Shown here piece by piece: positions 34,398 through 42,967 of a stretch of DNA of 64,000 bases. The stretch spans positions 62,001-126,000 of the forward strand of contig CALWKX010000022.1 of NCBI GenBank assembly GCA_944381375.1, read 5' to 3'. Both the position numbers and the translations under genes were made by a program. The DNA comes from an uncultured Lachnospiraceae bacterium. Lineage in GTDB: Bacteria > Bacillota > Clostridia > Eubacteriales > Anaerofustaceae. Within the stretch, counting starts at the first letter, position 1. The number at the start of each line of letters is the position of its first letter. The notes below the pieces were generated by a model. It was not told the origin of the DNA and ran no database searches. It was given only the letters and a program-made list of their open reading frames with translations.

Positions 34398-34985
34398 ATG
34401 GATATTACGGCGCACAAAAAGATATTAAGAGAAAAGCTCATCAAACAAAGAAACTCAATCGACCGCAATGATATAGTCAGAGCCTCTGATAAAATTTATT
34501 CCAAGCTTATATCGCTTGATATAATAAATGAAGCTAAGACTGTAATGGTTTATGTGAGCTTTGCGAGCGAAGTGATGACGCATGAATTCATCAAATATTT
34601 AATCAACAAAAAAACAACGGTTTTAACTCCAGTATGCGTCAGCGGCGGACATATGATTGCGGCAAAAACGCAGTGTTTCCCTGAAGGCTTTGAAGAAAAC
34701 AAATACGGGATCCTGGAAATACCTCTTAAAAAAGCCGTAAGCGTTGAAGCGGACGAAATAGATGTGGTGATCGTCCCCGCAGTATCTTATGCGACAGACG
34801 GAAGGCGCTTAGGCTACGGCGGCGGATATTACGACAGATTTATTGAAAAGTTAAATGACAAAGCAATTACAATAGGCATACTGATGGACGAGATGATTTG
34901 CGAGCAAATACCGATAGATTCACATGACAAAAAAGCGGACATAATACTGACGCAGACGCTGAGTATTTTTAAAGGAAGATACTGA
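34398..34985 (+). CDS. 5-formyltetrahydrofolate cyclo-ligase
   Basis: Converts 5-formyl-THF to 5,10-methenyl-THF with ATP, returning folate to the one-carbon pool. The 195 residues have the N-terminal basic helix KKILREKLIKQRNSI, VMVYVSFASEVMTH, and the ATP/folate-binding GRRLGYGGGYYDRF near residue 135. It stands alone, divergent from gatA. In a Wood-Ljungdahl organism it would salvage methyl-branch folate, but it is a general housekeeping enzyme. Confidence 0.93.
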   Translation: MDITAHKKILREKLIKQRNSIDRNDIVRASDKIYSKLISLDIINEAKTVMVYVSFASEVMTHEFIKYLINKKTTVLTPVCVSGGHMIAAKTQCFPEGFEENKYGILEIPLKKAVSVEADEIDVVIVPAVSYATDGRRLGYGGGYYDRFIEKLNDKAITIGILMDEMICEQIPIDSHDKKADIILTQTLSIFKGRY

Positions 34986-35103
34986 TATGGGCAACAGCCC
35001 AATATCATTATTTGATATAAGCATATGGCATATTTCGTTGCTGAGAATTTCCAAAGCGGCTGAACGGCTTGCCATAAAATGAGGGCAAAAAGAATTTCGC
35101 CCT
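34985..35103. terminator. Two weak terminator-like hairpins between convergent genes
   Basis: GATATGGGC/GCCC-A-ATATC at 34985-35006 follows the plus-strand cyclo-ligase gene. AGGGC plus an A/T extension at 35082-35103 could serve the minus-strand TVP38 gene. Neither has a strong T tract. Confidence 0.35.
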
Positions 35104-35160
35104 GATGCTGCATGCAAAATAATCATGCAAAATATCAGCAGTATCTAAATAAATTAGAGT

Positions 35161-35856
35161 TTAAATATTATCTTCATGCTTTTTTGATATCCTGATATAT
35201 ATCCATATGCCGACAGCGCTCAAAATCGCTGTCACCGCAAATACGATAATTGCAAAAACATAATTTTTCACCCCTATCGCATCGCCTCCGACAGCGGAAG
35301 TTATAACGGAAGGGAGACGGGCGATAGTTGATAAAAGCAAAAATTTTGAAAGCTTTATCCCCGTAAGACCGGCAAAATACGTGAGCAGATCTTTGGGCGT
35401 ACCGGGTATGAAAAATACTATAAAAATCAAAAGATCTCTTCTTTTTGCATCCTTTAGAAATTTTACGGATTCGATTTTCTCACGGCTGAAAAAAACCTCT
35501 ACTGCCTGAACACCGAAACGGCGCACGAATGAAAATACAATAAAGCTGCCTATTAAAGCGCCTACAAGGCATAACAAAGTGCCTTCAATCGGACCGAACG
35601 CATATCCGGCCCCTATTTCAAACGGCTCACCGGGAATAAACGCAATAAATACTTGCAATATGATTATGCCGACAAATACAACACGGCCCCATATACCCAA
35701 TGAATCCAGCCATGATCGGAATTTTTCAGGTTCGGAGGCAAATTTTACAAGAGGTTTTCCTGCAAACCAACATATAGCGACCATAAGCAAAAAGAATAAG
35801 GCTATACATATTCCGTACAATATCTTCTTTTGCTTTGAACTCAATTCTTTGCTCAT
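35161..35856 (-). CDS. TVP38/TMEM64-family (SNARE-associated, DedA-like) membrane protein
   Basis: A 231-residue polytopic membrane protein with about six hydrophobic segments. It has the family's re-entrant region FIPGEPFEIGAGYAFGPIEG, FSFVRRFGVQAVE and FFIPGTPKDLLTYFAGLTG. Related proteins act in lipid scrambling or transport and membrane stability, but the substrate here is unknown. It is a single-gene unit on the minus strand. Confidence 0.88.
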   Translation of the reverse strand: MSKELSSKQKKILYGICIALFFLLMVAICWFAGKPLVKFASEPEKFRSWLDSLGIWGRVVFVGIIILQVFIAFIPGEPFEIGAGYAFGPIEGTLLCLVGALIGSFIVFSFVRRFGVQAVEVFFSREKIESVKFLKDAKRRDLLIFIVFFIPGTPKDLLTYFAGLTGIKLSKFLLLSTIARLPSVITSAVGGDAIGVKNYVFAIIVFAVTAILSAVGIWIYIRISKKHEDNI

Positions 35857-35892
35857 TTTGTTATTTTTGTATTTTGATCTTTCAAGAAATTT

Positions 35893-35930
35893 TTTAAAAA
35901 AAACTAAGGAACTTTACGTTCCTTAGTTTA
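35893..35930 (-). terminator. Strong terminator after the lyase gene
   Basis: AAACTAAGGAAC, a 5-base loop and GTTCCTTAGTTT form a perfect 12-bp stem. On the minus strand it is followed by TTTTTTT. It lies 35 bases after the stop of the lyase gene. Confidence 0.9.
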
Positions 35931-35963
35931 TACGTTTTTACACACTATGTAAACAATACTTTA

Positions 35964-37307
35964 TTATTTTAAGCAATCTTTAATGGCTCTGTCAACCATT
36001 TCAGGAGCAACGCCTATGTAGGAAACAGGATCGAATACTTCTTCGATTTCTTCCGGCGTCATAACAGCCATAATATCTTTGTCGGCAAGAATGAGGTCTT
36101 TGATGTGTTTGTTTTCCTCAAACGCCTGAACAGCATACTTATAAACTTTTTCATGCGCTTCAAAACGACCCATAGCTTTGGCAAGATGCATCATAACGTT
36201 TTCGCACATAATAGCGCCGTTCGTAATATCGAGATTCTTGCGCATGTTCTGCGGAAGAACATCAAGGCCCTTAAGAATCGGAATAGCATAAGCAAGGACA
36301 TGTTCGCACATATGGCAGATTGTCATATATGTAAAGCCTTCGCCGTCCTGTGTTCTGAAGTCTCTTTCATGCTGCTGCATCATAGCCTGGAACATAGCGC
36401 CTATCTGATAAGAAGAAAGTCTTCCTATTGCGGTCATAACTTCCATACCGAAAGCGTTTCTCTTCTGCGGCATTGTTGAAGAACCAACATTACCATAGAA
36501 CCATGGTTCCTGAACTTCCAAAACTTCAGTACGTCCGAGCTCATAAAGCTCATTACCGATCTTACCGTATGTGCATGTGATATTAACAAGGTCGCTCAAG
36601 AATTCTGCCATTGTATCTCTTGATGTGTGCCACGGAAGCGGAATATAAGCAAGGCCAAGATCTTTAGCCATGAGTTCGCATACCTTCATGCCGTTTTTGC
36701 CGAGAGAGTTTACGTTACCTGTTGCGCCGTAGAAGCTTACTGCGAACATTCTCTTTGAGCTTTCTTTGAGTCTGTCGATTTGACGCTGTGTCTCATAAAG
36801 CCAAATAGCTGTTTTATAACCAAAGGTAATCGGAACGGCATGCTGTGAATGTGTACGGCCTGCCATCGGCGTCATCTTATATTTCTGAGACAGATCTCCC
36901 AATATAACTTTAAGCTGTTCAAGCTCGTCTATAACAACGTCATAAACTTCTTTGAACTGAAGCACCATAGAAGTATCCAACACGTCCTGAGTTGTTGCGC
37001 CGTAATGTATAAGCTGAGCAATCTCTTTATCTTTAAAGAACGGCTGCCATGCTTTAAGGAAAGGTACAACAGGATGTCCTCCTGTTATTCTGAGCTGCTC
37101 GTTATAAATATCAAGATCCAAATACTCGATTCCAACCATTTCGTTTATAACTTTGGCTGCTTCTTTAGGAATTATTCCCAATTCGGCTTGAGCATTTGCA
37201 AGCGCAGCTTCCATTCTCTGCATCTTTGTGAGCTTGCTCTCGAGACTGAATATCTCTCTTATTTTATTGCTTTCCCATACTTCGCCTTCAAAAAGAAAAA
37301 TTGACAT
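35964..37307 (-). CDS. Fumarase/aspartase-superfamily lyase (adenylosuccinate lyase-like or PcaB-like)
   Basis: A 447-residue lyase with the superfamily signature GSSTMPQKRNAFG near residue 278, GRTHSQHAVPITFG and QHERDFRTQDGEG. Automatic annotation would probably say PurB. However, HYGATTQDVLDTS and GSSTMPQKRN resemble 3-carboxy-muconate cycloisomerase (PcaB) sequences more than typical PurB (HYGLTSTDVVDTA, GSSAMPHKRN). No purine or aromatic-degradation gene is nearby. Its substrate is therefore open. The only good Shine-Dalgarno sequence lies 28 bases before the ATG, separated by a hairpin. Confidence 0.75.
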   Translation of the reverse strand: MSIFLFEGEVWESNKIREIFSLESKLTKMQRMEAALANAQAELGIIPKEAAKVINEMVGIEYLDLDIYNEQLRITGGHPVVPFLKAWQPFFKDKEIAQLIHYGATTQDVLDTSMVLQFKEVYDVVIDELEQLKVILGDLSQKYKMTPMAGRTHSQHAVPITFGYKTAIWLYETQRQIDRLKESSKRMFAVSFYGATGNVNSLGKNGMKVCELMAKDLGLAYIPLPWHTSRDTMAEFLSDLVNITCTYGKIGNELYELGRTEVLEVQEPWFYGNVGSSTMPQKRNAFGMEVMTAIGRLSSYQIGAMFQAMMQQHERDFRTQDGEGFTYMTICHMCEHVLAYAIPILKGLDVLPQNMRKNLDITNGAIMCENVMMHLAKAMGRFEAHEKVYKYAVQAFEENKHIKDLILADKDIMAVMTPEEIEEVFDPVSYIGVAPEMVDRAIKDCLK

Positions 37308-37315
37308 AAACTTTT

Positions 37316-37345
37316 TTGCCCCGATAATGAGGCAATCCTCCTTTT
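37316..37345 (-). promoter_or_regulatory. Shine-Dalgarno and hairpin ahead of the lyase gene
   Basis: AAAAGGAGGA (37345-37336) is a strong ribosome binding site but lies 28 bases before the ATG at 37307. TTGCCTC/GGGGCAA at 37335-37316 can fold between them, which would bring the two within a normal distance. Confidence 0.45.
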
Positions 37346-37372
37346 AATACTATACATAAAGTATGCTTCTTT

Positions 37373-37401
37373 ATTATACAATGAACGTGCTTAGAAGTCA
37401 A
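37373..37401 (-). promoter_or_regulatory. Sigma-A promoter of the lyase gene
   Basis: On the minus strand TTGACT (37401-37396), 17 bases, TATAAT (37378-37373). Predicted leader of about 58 bases. Confidence 0.8.
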
Positions 37402-37612
37402 ATCGAAACAGGATTTTAACTTAATAAAACAAGATAAAAGGCTCACTTTATAATAATATTATAAATTTTGACTGAATATTTTGTGTTTGTTTAGGAAAAT
37501 AAAAAGTTGTATATGCAATATTGATTTATTTAATCTCCGATATTCAATGTTAAAAATTAATATATTATCAGAACGTCTAAAAAGCTGTATGAGCGGTCAT
37601 TTTGAAAAAACA

Positions 37613-37703
37613 GGCGGGCGCGGCAGGCCGCAAAGCGGCCCATAAGCGGCGAAGCCGCTTATGCCAAAGCTTAAGGCTTCCTTAAGCTTTGGCCGCGCCC
37701 GCC
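37613..37703. repeat. Three-armed cloverleaf repeat, copy 3
   Basis: Outer stem GGCGGGCGCGG (37613-37623) with CCGCGCCCGCC (37693-37703). Arms: GGCCGC/GCGGCC (37626-37640), CATAAGCGGC/GCCGCTTATG (37641-37663) and CCAAAGCTTAAGG/CCTTAAGCTTTGG (37664-37692). It is nearly identical to copy 2; the right flank TGAGCTGCGATCGTTATTAC is also similar. Confidence 0.9.
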
Positions 37704-37828
37704 TGAGCTGCGATCGTTATTACGCGCTACGGCGCCGTTTCAATTCCCGCCCCACTTATGTTGAAAAGCGCACAAAGCGCTTTCCGTACGTATTTGCCCC
37801 GATATAATGCATTCTTATAATAGAATCG

Positions 37829-37863
37829 AAAAAAACGGCGTGGATTTTGCCATGCCGTTTTCT
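37829..37863 (-). terminator. Terminator after the superoxide reductase gene
   Basis: On the minus strand AAAACGGCATGG, a short loop and CCACGCCGTTTT form an imperfect stem with a T tract. Confidence 0.7.
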
Positions 37864-37904
37864 CAGTAAATTCAATATTTTCAAAACTTCAATTTGCCGT
37901 TTCT

Positions 37905-38276
37905 TTATTTTCCAACCCATAACCCATGCAAATTACAGTAAGCATATACGCTATCAGCCGTATCTTTATTAAGCGCAAAAAGCGCCTCAGGTTCGTCAGA
38001 AGGCGAAAGATACTTGATCTGAGAACCCTTTTCGGTTTCTAAGTATATCCACTCTATGTAATGATCCTCAGTCATAGGATGTTTTGTGCTTCCGACTTTT
38101 ACATCTACGATCAAATTAGATTTTGTTACAACAGGAATATGTTTTTCCATAGCTGCATCAGTCGTATTGGCCTTCAGCTCTTTCATGGCTTCACCGCAGC
38201 ATATTGTGGGAATATCAGCCTTATCTTTTAGATATACTATTTTTCCGCAATGTTCACATCTGAAAAATCTTACCAT
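37905..38276 (-). CDS. dfx: Desulfoferrodoxin (superoxide reductase, two iron centres)
   Basis: Reduces superoxide to hydrogen peroxide without making oxygen, a common defence in anaerobes. About 123 residues. The N-terminal desulforedoxin domain binds one iron with C-x2-C in FRCEHCGK and the pair in ICCGEAM. The C-terminal reductase domain has the His/Cys iron ligands in EKHIPVV, KHPMTEDHYIEW and YCNLHGLW. The ATG at 38276 is chosen because GGAGG lies 8 bases upstream. It is the last gene after rpoD, with a 20-bp gap. Confidence 0.94.
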   Translation of the reverse strand: MVRFFRCEHCGKIVYLKDKADIPTICCGEAMKELKANTTDAAMEKHIPVVTKSNLIVDVKVGSTKHPMTEDHYIEWIYLETEKGSQIKYLSPSDEPEALFALNKDTADSVYAYCNLHGLWVGK

Positions 38277-38296
38277 TTTTCTATCCTCCATCTATA

Positions 38297-39430
38297 TCAT
38301 ATAAAATCTTTAAGCTTTTTACTGCGCGTAGGATGTCTAAGCTTTCTTAATGCTTTTGCCTCGATCTGTCTGATTCTTTCTCTCGTAACTTTAAAAGTCT
38401 CCCCCACTTCTTCAAGCGTACGCGGACGGCCGTCCTCAAGACCAAAACGAAGAATAAGAACTTTGGCTTCTCTTTCCGTAAGAGTCTCTAATACCTCAAA
38501 AAGCTGTTCTCTCAAAAGCATATACCCTGCTACATCCTCAGGAGCCAAAGCGTCTTCATCCGGTATAAAGTCTCCCAGATGACTGTCCTCTTCTTCTCCG
38601 ATAGGAGTTTCAAGAGAAACGGGGTCCTGTGCAATTTTTAAAATTTCAACAACTCTTTCCTCATTCATTCCCATTCTTTCGGCAATCTCCGCTGTCGAAG
38701 GATCTCTCCCAAGTTCCTGAACAAGTATTCGCGTCGCGCGCATTATTTTGTTTATGGTTTCCACCATATGAACAGGTATTCTTATTGTTCTGGCCTGGTC
38801 GGCAATGGCTCTGGTAATGGCCTGCCTTATCCACCATGTAGCATAAGTAGAAAACTTGTAACCTTTTGTATAATCAAACTTTTCAACTGCCTTTAAAAGG
38901 CCCAAATTGCCCTCCTGAATCAAGTCAAGAAAAGCCATGCCTCTGCCAACATAGCGCTTTGCTATACTCACGACAAGCCTCAAATTGGCATTTGTTAATA
39001 TCTGTTTAGCTTCTGCGTCACCTTTTTCGATCCTTTCAGCCAAGGCTACTTCTTCATCCGCCGTAAGCAAATCGACTTTGCCGATCTCCTTCAAATACAT
39101 TCTGACGGGATCCGAAGTTATATTCAAATTATCAAAATCATTCAGCTTGTCCTTTGAAACATCATCTCCGACCGAAAAATGAGCCTCCTCCTGCTGCGAC
39201 TTTACTTTTAAAACTTCGGGATCAACATCGGCCTCTAATTTATCTTTACTCAGATAATCAAGCACGGCATCGCTTTCTTCCGCGTTAAGATCCATCTCTG
39301 ATACGGCCTTTGCAAAATCATTGAAGGTGAGTCTTCCATCATCTTGTACTTTCTTTTTAAGCTGCTCTACCTTTTCGTTAAGCTCGTTGTTATGCGAAAT
39401 CAAATCCTCAATATTGGAAGGTTTTGTCAA
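38297..39430 (-). CDS. rpoD: Housekeeping sigma factor RpoD/SigA
   Basis: Directs RNA polymerase to TTGACA/TATAAT promoters, which are found throughout this window. The 377 residues include the N-terminal region 1.1-like part, region 1.2 [16 protein letters not shown], region 2 [20 protein letters not shown] and [14 protein letters not shown], region 3, and region 4 with [23 protein letters not shown]. Its start overlaps the dnaG stop by 4 bp. The dgt-dnaG-rpoD order is the classical macromolecular-synthesis operon of Firmicutes. Confidence 0.97.
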   Translation of the reverse strand: MTKPSNIEDLISHNNELNEKVEQLKKKVQDDGRLTFNDFAKAVSEMDLNAEESDAVLDYLSKDKLEADVDPEVLKVKSQQEEAHFSVGDDVSKDKLNDFDNLNITSDPVRMYLKEIGKVDLLTADEEVALAERIEKGDAEAKQILTNANLRLVVSIAKRYVGRGMAFLDLIQEGNLGLLKAVEKFDYTKGYKFSTYATWWIRQAITRAIADQARTIRIPVHMVETINKIMRATRILVQELGRDPSTAEIAERMGMNEERVVEILKIAQDPVSLETPIGEEEDSHLGDFIPDEDALAPEDVAGYMLLREQLFEVLETLTEREAKVLILRFGLEDGRPRTLEEVGETFKVTRERIRQIEAKALRKLRHPTRSKKLKDFI

Positions 39431-41223
39431 ATTATATTCACCTCTGACTTTATTTTTATAAGTTCCTTCTTCAGATATCCATACTCCTTAAGCAGCGCCG
39501 CATCGACTTTGCCGCAGTTTTTTTCAGTCTCATCGATCCTTTTTTTTATTTGCCTGAGTCTGCCTTCGTACAAACTCAGCCGAAGCGTTTTTATAATATC
39601 CTTCAAATGACCTTCGCTTGAAATATCCTGCGCATTATCAACGCTCACTACTGTTTGAGCTAATTGATTATTATATACCAAATTGTTAGAAATGTCAACG
39701 TTTCCGTTTTCCTCATAAAGCCGTTTTATTTCATCATATAAATCAGCCGCGTCTTCGTTGGAAAACAAACTTTTATCGCCTCCGAGACTTACGAAACGCT
39801 CAAAATAACTTTGTCCCTTCAAAATATATTTTAATGCAATAAGTTCCGCACTTGTGCTTTTTGACTGTTGCGGTACGCTTATGTTTATCATGTTACCGCT
39901 GTCTTCAATATTGCTATCGCTTTGTGCAGAAACGTATTTTGAGCTTTTGTATATCTGTTTTTTTATTACCAAAGGATCTGTACCCGTTAATGAAGAAATT
40001 ATTTTTACATAATAATCCCATTTTATCTCATCCCGCGTTTCCGCTGCAGCCTCGCACGCTTTTTTTGTAAATTCCGCAAGTTGCACTATATCGCTCAGAT
40101 CATACCGATTTTTGTAATAATCGATTTTATAGTCCGTTGAATATTTTGCCTCGGCGGCCTTCTGTTCAAATGCCTCTTTGCCGTACTTGAGCACATAGCT
40201 GTCAGGATCCTCTCCTTTTTCAAGCGTAAGCACTCTGGGATTAAGCCCCTGGCTGACAAGTATTCCAAGTCCTCTCATTGCTGCATTTTGCCCTGCCTCA
40301 TCCGCATCATAGCATAAGATAATATTTCGCGTATATTTCATCATCAGCTTTGCATGTTCAGCATTAAGTGCAGTACCCAACGTTGCACAGACATTTTCAA
40401 TTCCCTTATCAAAAAGAGATACAACATCCATATACCCCTCAACTACGATAAGCGGTTTTGAAGCTAATTTATTTTTCGCCCTGTTTAAATTGAATAGAGT
40501 TGCATGCTTTACGAATACGCTTGTTTCGGGCGAATTCAAATATTTGGGCTGCGAATTGTCAAACCTTCTTCCGCCGAAAGCCACTATATTATCCGAGACA
40601 TTTTGGATTGGAAACATTAGCCTGTCAGAAAAATAATCATAAAAATAACCTTTGGTTTCGTTTTTCCTGACAAGTGCCGACTCAATAAGCTCTTTATCGG
40701 AATATCCTTTTTCTTTAAGATACGAATACAGGACGCTGCGCCCCCCGGGAGCATATCCTATGCCGAACGTTTTGAGGCTTGAAGCACTGACGCCTCTTTT
40801 TTTGATATACGAAATCGCTTTTTCATTTTTTCTGCCTGCTAGATAATAAAAATTAGCAGCGTCTTTATTTATTTGAAAAAGTCTTTTCTTTCTCACATAA
40901 GCAGTATTGTCATCAAAAGTATTTACGCGCTCTATAGGTATATTCGCTCTTTCGGCCAAATATTCTATAGCCTCGGGAAACGAATACTTAAACATTTCCA
41001 TAACAAAGGAAACTACATTTCCGCCTCTTTGGCATCCAAAGCAATAATATAGTTTTTTATCGCCGTTAACTGTAAACGACGGTGTTTTTTCATTGTGAAA
41101 CGGACACAAACCTATATACCTGGGTCCGCTTTGTTTTAAATTTGTATGCTCAGATATAATAGATACTATATCCGAAGCATCTATTACCTTTTCAATAAAG
41201 TTTTGTGAAAACATCCCCGCCAT
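39427..41223 (-). CDS. dnaG: DNA primase
   Basis: Makes RNA primers for DNA replication. The 598 residues begin with the CHC2 zinc finger ([11 protein letters not shown] and YYCFGC, about 41-65). The catalytic core has [15 protein letters not shown] and [14 protein letters not shown] (Toprim, about 255-325), and a C-terminal helicase-binding domain follows. It lies between dgt and rpoD in one operon. A GAGG sequence precedes the ATG. Confidence 0.97.
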   Translation of the reverse strand: MAGMFSQNFIEKVIDASDIVSIISEHTNLKQSGPRYIGLCPFHNEKTPSFTVNGDKKLYYCFGCQRGGNVVSFVMEMFKYSFPEAIEYLAERANIPIERVNTFDDNTAYVRKKRLFQINKDAANFYYLAGRKNEKAISYIKKRGVSASSLKTFGIGYAPGGRSVLYSYLKEKGYSDKELIESALVRKNETKGYFYDYFSDRLMFPIQNVSDNIVAFGGRRFDNSQPKYLNSPETSVFVKHATLFNLNRAKNKLASKPLIVVEGYMDVVSLFDKGIENVCATLGTALNAEHAKLMMKYTRNIILCYDADEAGQNAAMRGLGILVSQGLNPRVLTLEKGEDPDSYVLKYGKEAFEQKAAEAKYSTDYKIDYYKNRYDLSDIVQLAEFTKKACEAAAETRDEIKWDYYVKIISSLTGTDPLVIKKQIYKSSKYVSAQSDSNIEDSGNMINISVPQQSKSTSAELIALKYILKGQSYFERFVSLGGDKSLFSNEDAADLYDEIKRLYEENGNVDISNNLVYNNQLAQTVVSVDNAQDISSEGHLKDIIKTLRLSLYEGRLRQIKKRIDETEKNCGKVDAALLKEYGYLKKELIKIKSEVNII

Positions 41224-41241
41224 ATAAACCTCGTTCGCCTT

Positions 41242-42231
41242 TCAGCCCCATGGGCTTCGGGAATAAAATTTGATATATTCCGCTACAGCGTAATTATCCG
41301 TCATGCCTGCAATATAATCGCATATGGCGCGTTCTTTGCCGCACTCTTCTATGCGCTTGGCATACTCAGCGGGCAAACAATGAATATGAGAAGAAAGATA
41401 ATCAAACAAGCTGCGCAAAAGATCCTTTGCAGGCTTTTCCTTCCTTTTTGCTTCGCTTCCGAAATACAGATTTTCAAACAAGAATTCTCTGAGTCTTAGC
41501 GTTGCTTTTTCCACCTCTTCCGTCTTTACGACGTCGTTTTTCCCTTGGCTTGCAAAAACTATATCCCTTATCATAGTATCAATGCGCTTTGCAGGAGTAT
41601 TGCCCAATATTTCAATACACTCCTTTGGAAAGTCGCTTTCTTTGAGGATACCTCCCCTGACGGCGTCATCCATATCGTGGTTAATATAAGCTATCTTATC
41701 GGACATATATACAATTTTGCCTTCGAGAGTGGAAGGCGTATAACCCGAACAATGATTTTTTATGCCGTCTCTTACTTCCCACGAGAGATTAAGCCCCGTA
41801 CCGTTTTCCAGCGTGTCGACAACTCTTAAACTTTGTATATTGTGCTCAAAAGGAATAATTTCATTCAAAACATCCTCGCCGCTGTGTCCAAACGGCGTAT
41901 GACCCAGATCGTGTCCAAGAGCTATTGCTTCCGTAAGCGTATCGTTGAGCATAAGAGCTGAAGCTATAGTTCTGGCTATTTGGGAAACTTCAAGAGTATG
42001 AGTCAGGCGCGTCCTGTAATGATCACTCTCAGGATCGATAAACACCTGAGTTTTGTGCATAAGCCTTCTAAAGGATTTCGCATGAATAATCCTGTCCCTA
42101 TCACGTTCGAAACAGGTACGTATATCACAGGGATCTTCATATTTCATCCGTCCTTTTGATGAGTCAGAAAATACGGCGTATTTATTCATTATCAGATGCT
42201 CGTTTTGTTCTTTAAGCTGTCTGATATTCAT
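41242..42231 (-). CDS. dgt: Deoxyguanosine triphosphate triphosphohydrolase-like protein
   Basis: HD-domain enzyme that hydrolyses dNTPs and controls nucleotide pools. The 329 residues carry TRLTHTLEVSQIARTIA (first His), GHDLGHTPFGHSGED (HD pair and second His) and KIAYINHDMDDAVRGG. It is first in the dgt-dnaG-rpoD operon. The gene behind a promoter with an extended -10 (TGTTATAAT) has GGAGGG just before the ATG. Confidence 0.93.
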   Translation of the reverse strand: MNIRQLKEQNEHLIMNKYAVFSDSSKGRMKYEDPCDIRTCFERDRDRIIHAKSFRRLMHKTQVFIDPESDHYRTRLTHTLEVSQIARTIASALMLNDTLTEAIALGHDLGHTPFGHSGEDVLNEIIPFEHNIQSLRVVDTLENGTGLNLSWEVRDGIKNHCSGYTPSTLEGKIVYMSDKIAYINHDMDDAVRGGILKESDFPKECIEILGNTPAKRIDTMIRDIVFASQGKNDVVKTEEVEKATLRLREFLFENLYFGSEAKRKEKPAKDLLRSLFDYLSSHIHCLPAEYAKRIEECGKERAICDYIAGMTDNYAVAEYIKFYSRSPWG

Positions 42232-42274
42232 TCAAAACCCTCCTACTCAAAAGGAGCTTATTATTTGATTTATT

Positions 42275-42322
42275 TTGACATAACAGCCAATGCTTAATAT
42301 CATTATATATGATATTATAACA
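42275..42322. promoter_or_regulatory. Overlapping face-to-face promoters of maf-radC and dgt-dnaG-rpoD
   Basis: Plus strand: TTGACA (42275-42280), 17 bases, TATCAT (42298-42303), start near 42310. Minus strand: extended -10 TGTTATAAT (42322-42314), start near 42307. Each promoter lies in the early transcribed region of the other. Confidence 0.65.
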
Positions 42323-42362
42323 AAAAAACATTTTTTTCATTAAATAAAAAAGGAGATTCCGC

Positions 42363-42386
42363 TTGAGTGGAGTATATATACTATGA
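42363..42386 (+). CDS. Possible 7-codon leader ORF coupled to maf
   Basis: AAAGGAG lies 7 bases before a TTG that starts a 7-codon frame (MSGVYIL). Its TGA overlaps the maf ATG (ATGA). A second, weaker GGAG inside this frame is 10 bases before the maf ATG. The frame is too short to judge by composition. Confidence 0.25.
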   Translation: MSGVYIL

Positions 42387-42967
42387 GGATAATACTTGCG
42401 TCCAATTCGCCAAGAAGGAGGGAATTAATATCCAAGCTCGGTTTAGCGTATATCGTAAAAACGCTGAGCATTAAAGAAGTTTATGATAAAAACATCAGTG
42501 CCTTCGACAATGCTGTGCATACTGCAGAAGAAAAAGCAAAGCGTGTTTATACCGAAGGTATTGACAATGACGACATCATAATAGCCGCTGACACTATAGT
42601 CGAATTTGACGGCGAAGTATTCGGCAAACCCCGCGACAAAAAACATGCATACTATATGCTCAAAGCTTTGAGCGCGAATACGCATAAAGTAATAACAGGC
42701 GTATCCATGATGAGCAAAAACAAGCGGGAATCATTTTACGAAACAAGCCTTGTCGAATTTGCAAAACTCAGCGATGAGGAAATAAACCATTACATAGAAA
42801 CGGGCGAGCCTTATGATAAGGCAGGCGCATACGGCATACAGGGGAAAGCCGGAATATTCATTAAAAGGATAAGCGGATGTTATTATAATATTGTGGGCCT
42901 TCCTGTAAATGCGGTATATAAGCGGCTGATAAACGTATTTGGGTGTGATATTAAAGAAATATTCTGA
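42383..42967 (+). CDS. maf: Maf-family nucleoside triphosphate pyrophosphatase
   Basis: House-cleaning enzyme that hydrolyses dTTP, UTP or modified nucleotides; overproduction in Bacillus blocks septation. The 194 residues have the N-terminal LASNSPRRRELISKLG (6-21), IIAADTIVEFDGEVFGKPRDK and GAYGIQGKAGIFIKRISGCYYNIVGLP near the C-terminus (cited in part). The ATG overlaps the stop of a possible leader frame, and the stop overlaps the radC start by one base. Confidence 0.94.
   Translation: MRIILASNSPRRRELISKLGLAYIVKTLSIKEVYDKNISAFDNAVHTAEEKAKRVYTEGIDNDDIIIAADTIVEFDGEVFGKPRDKKHAYYMLKALSANTHKVITGVSMMSKNKRESFYETSLVEFAKLSDEEINHYIETGEPYDKAGAYGIQGKAGIFIKRISGCYYNIVGLPVNAVYKRLINVFGCDIKEIF

Larger units (their letters stand above)
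37308..37904. other. Long intergenic region with promoter, cloverleaf copy 3 and terminator
   Basis: Holds the lyase promoter (37373-37401), an AT-rich stretch without features (37402-37612), cloverleaf copy 3 (37613-37703), a small hairpin AAAGCGC/GCGCTTT (37765-37783) and the terminator of the superoxide reductase gene (37829-37863). No gene is credible here. Confidence 0.75.
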
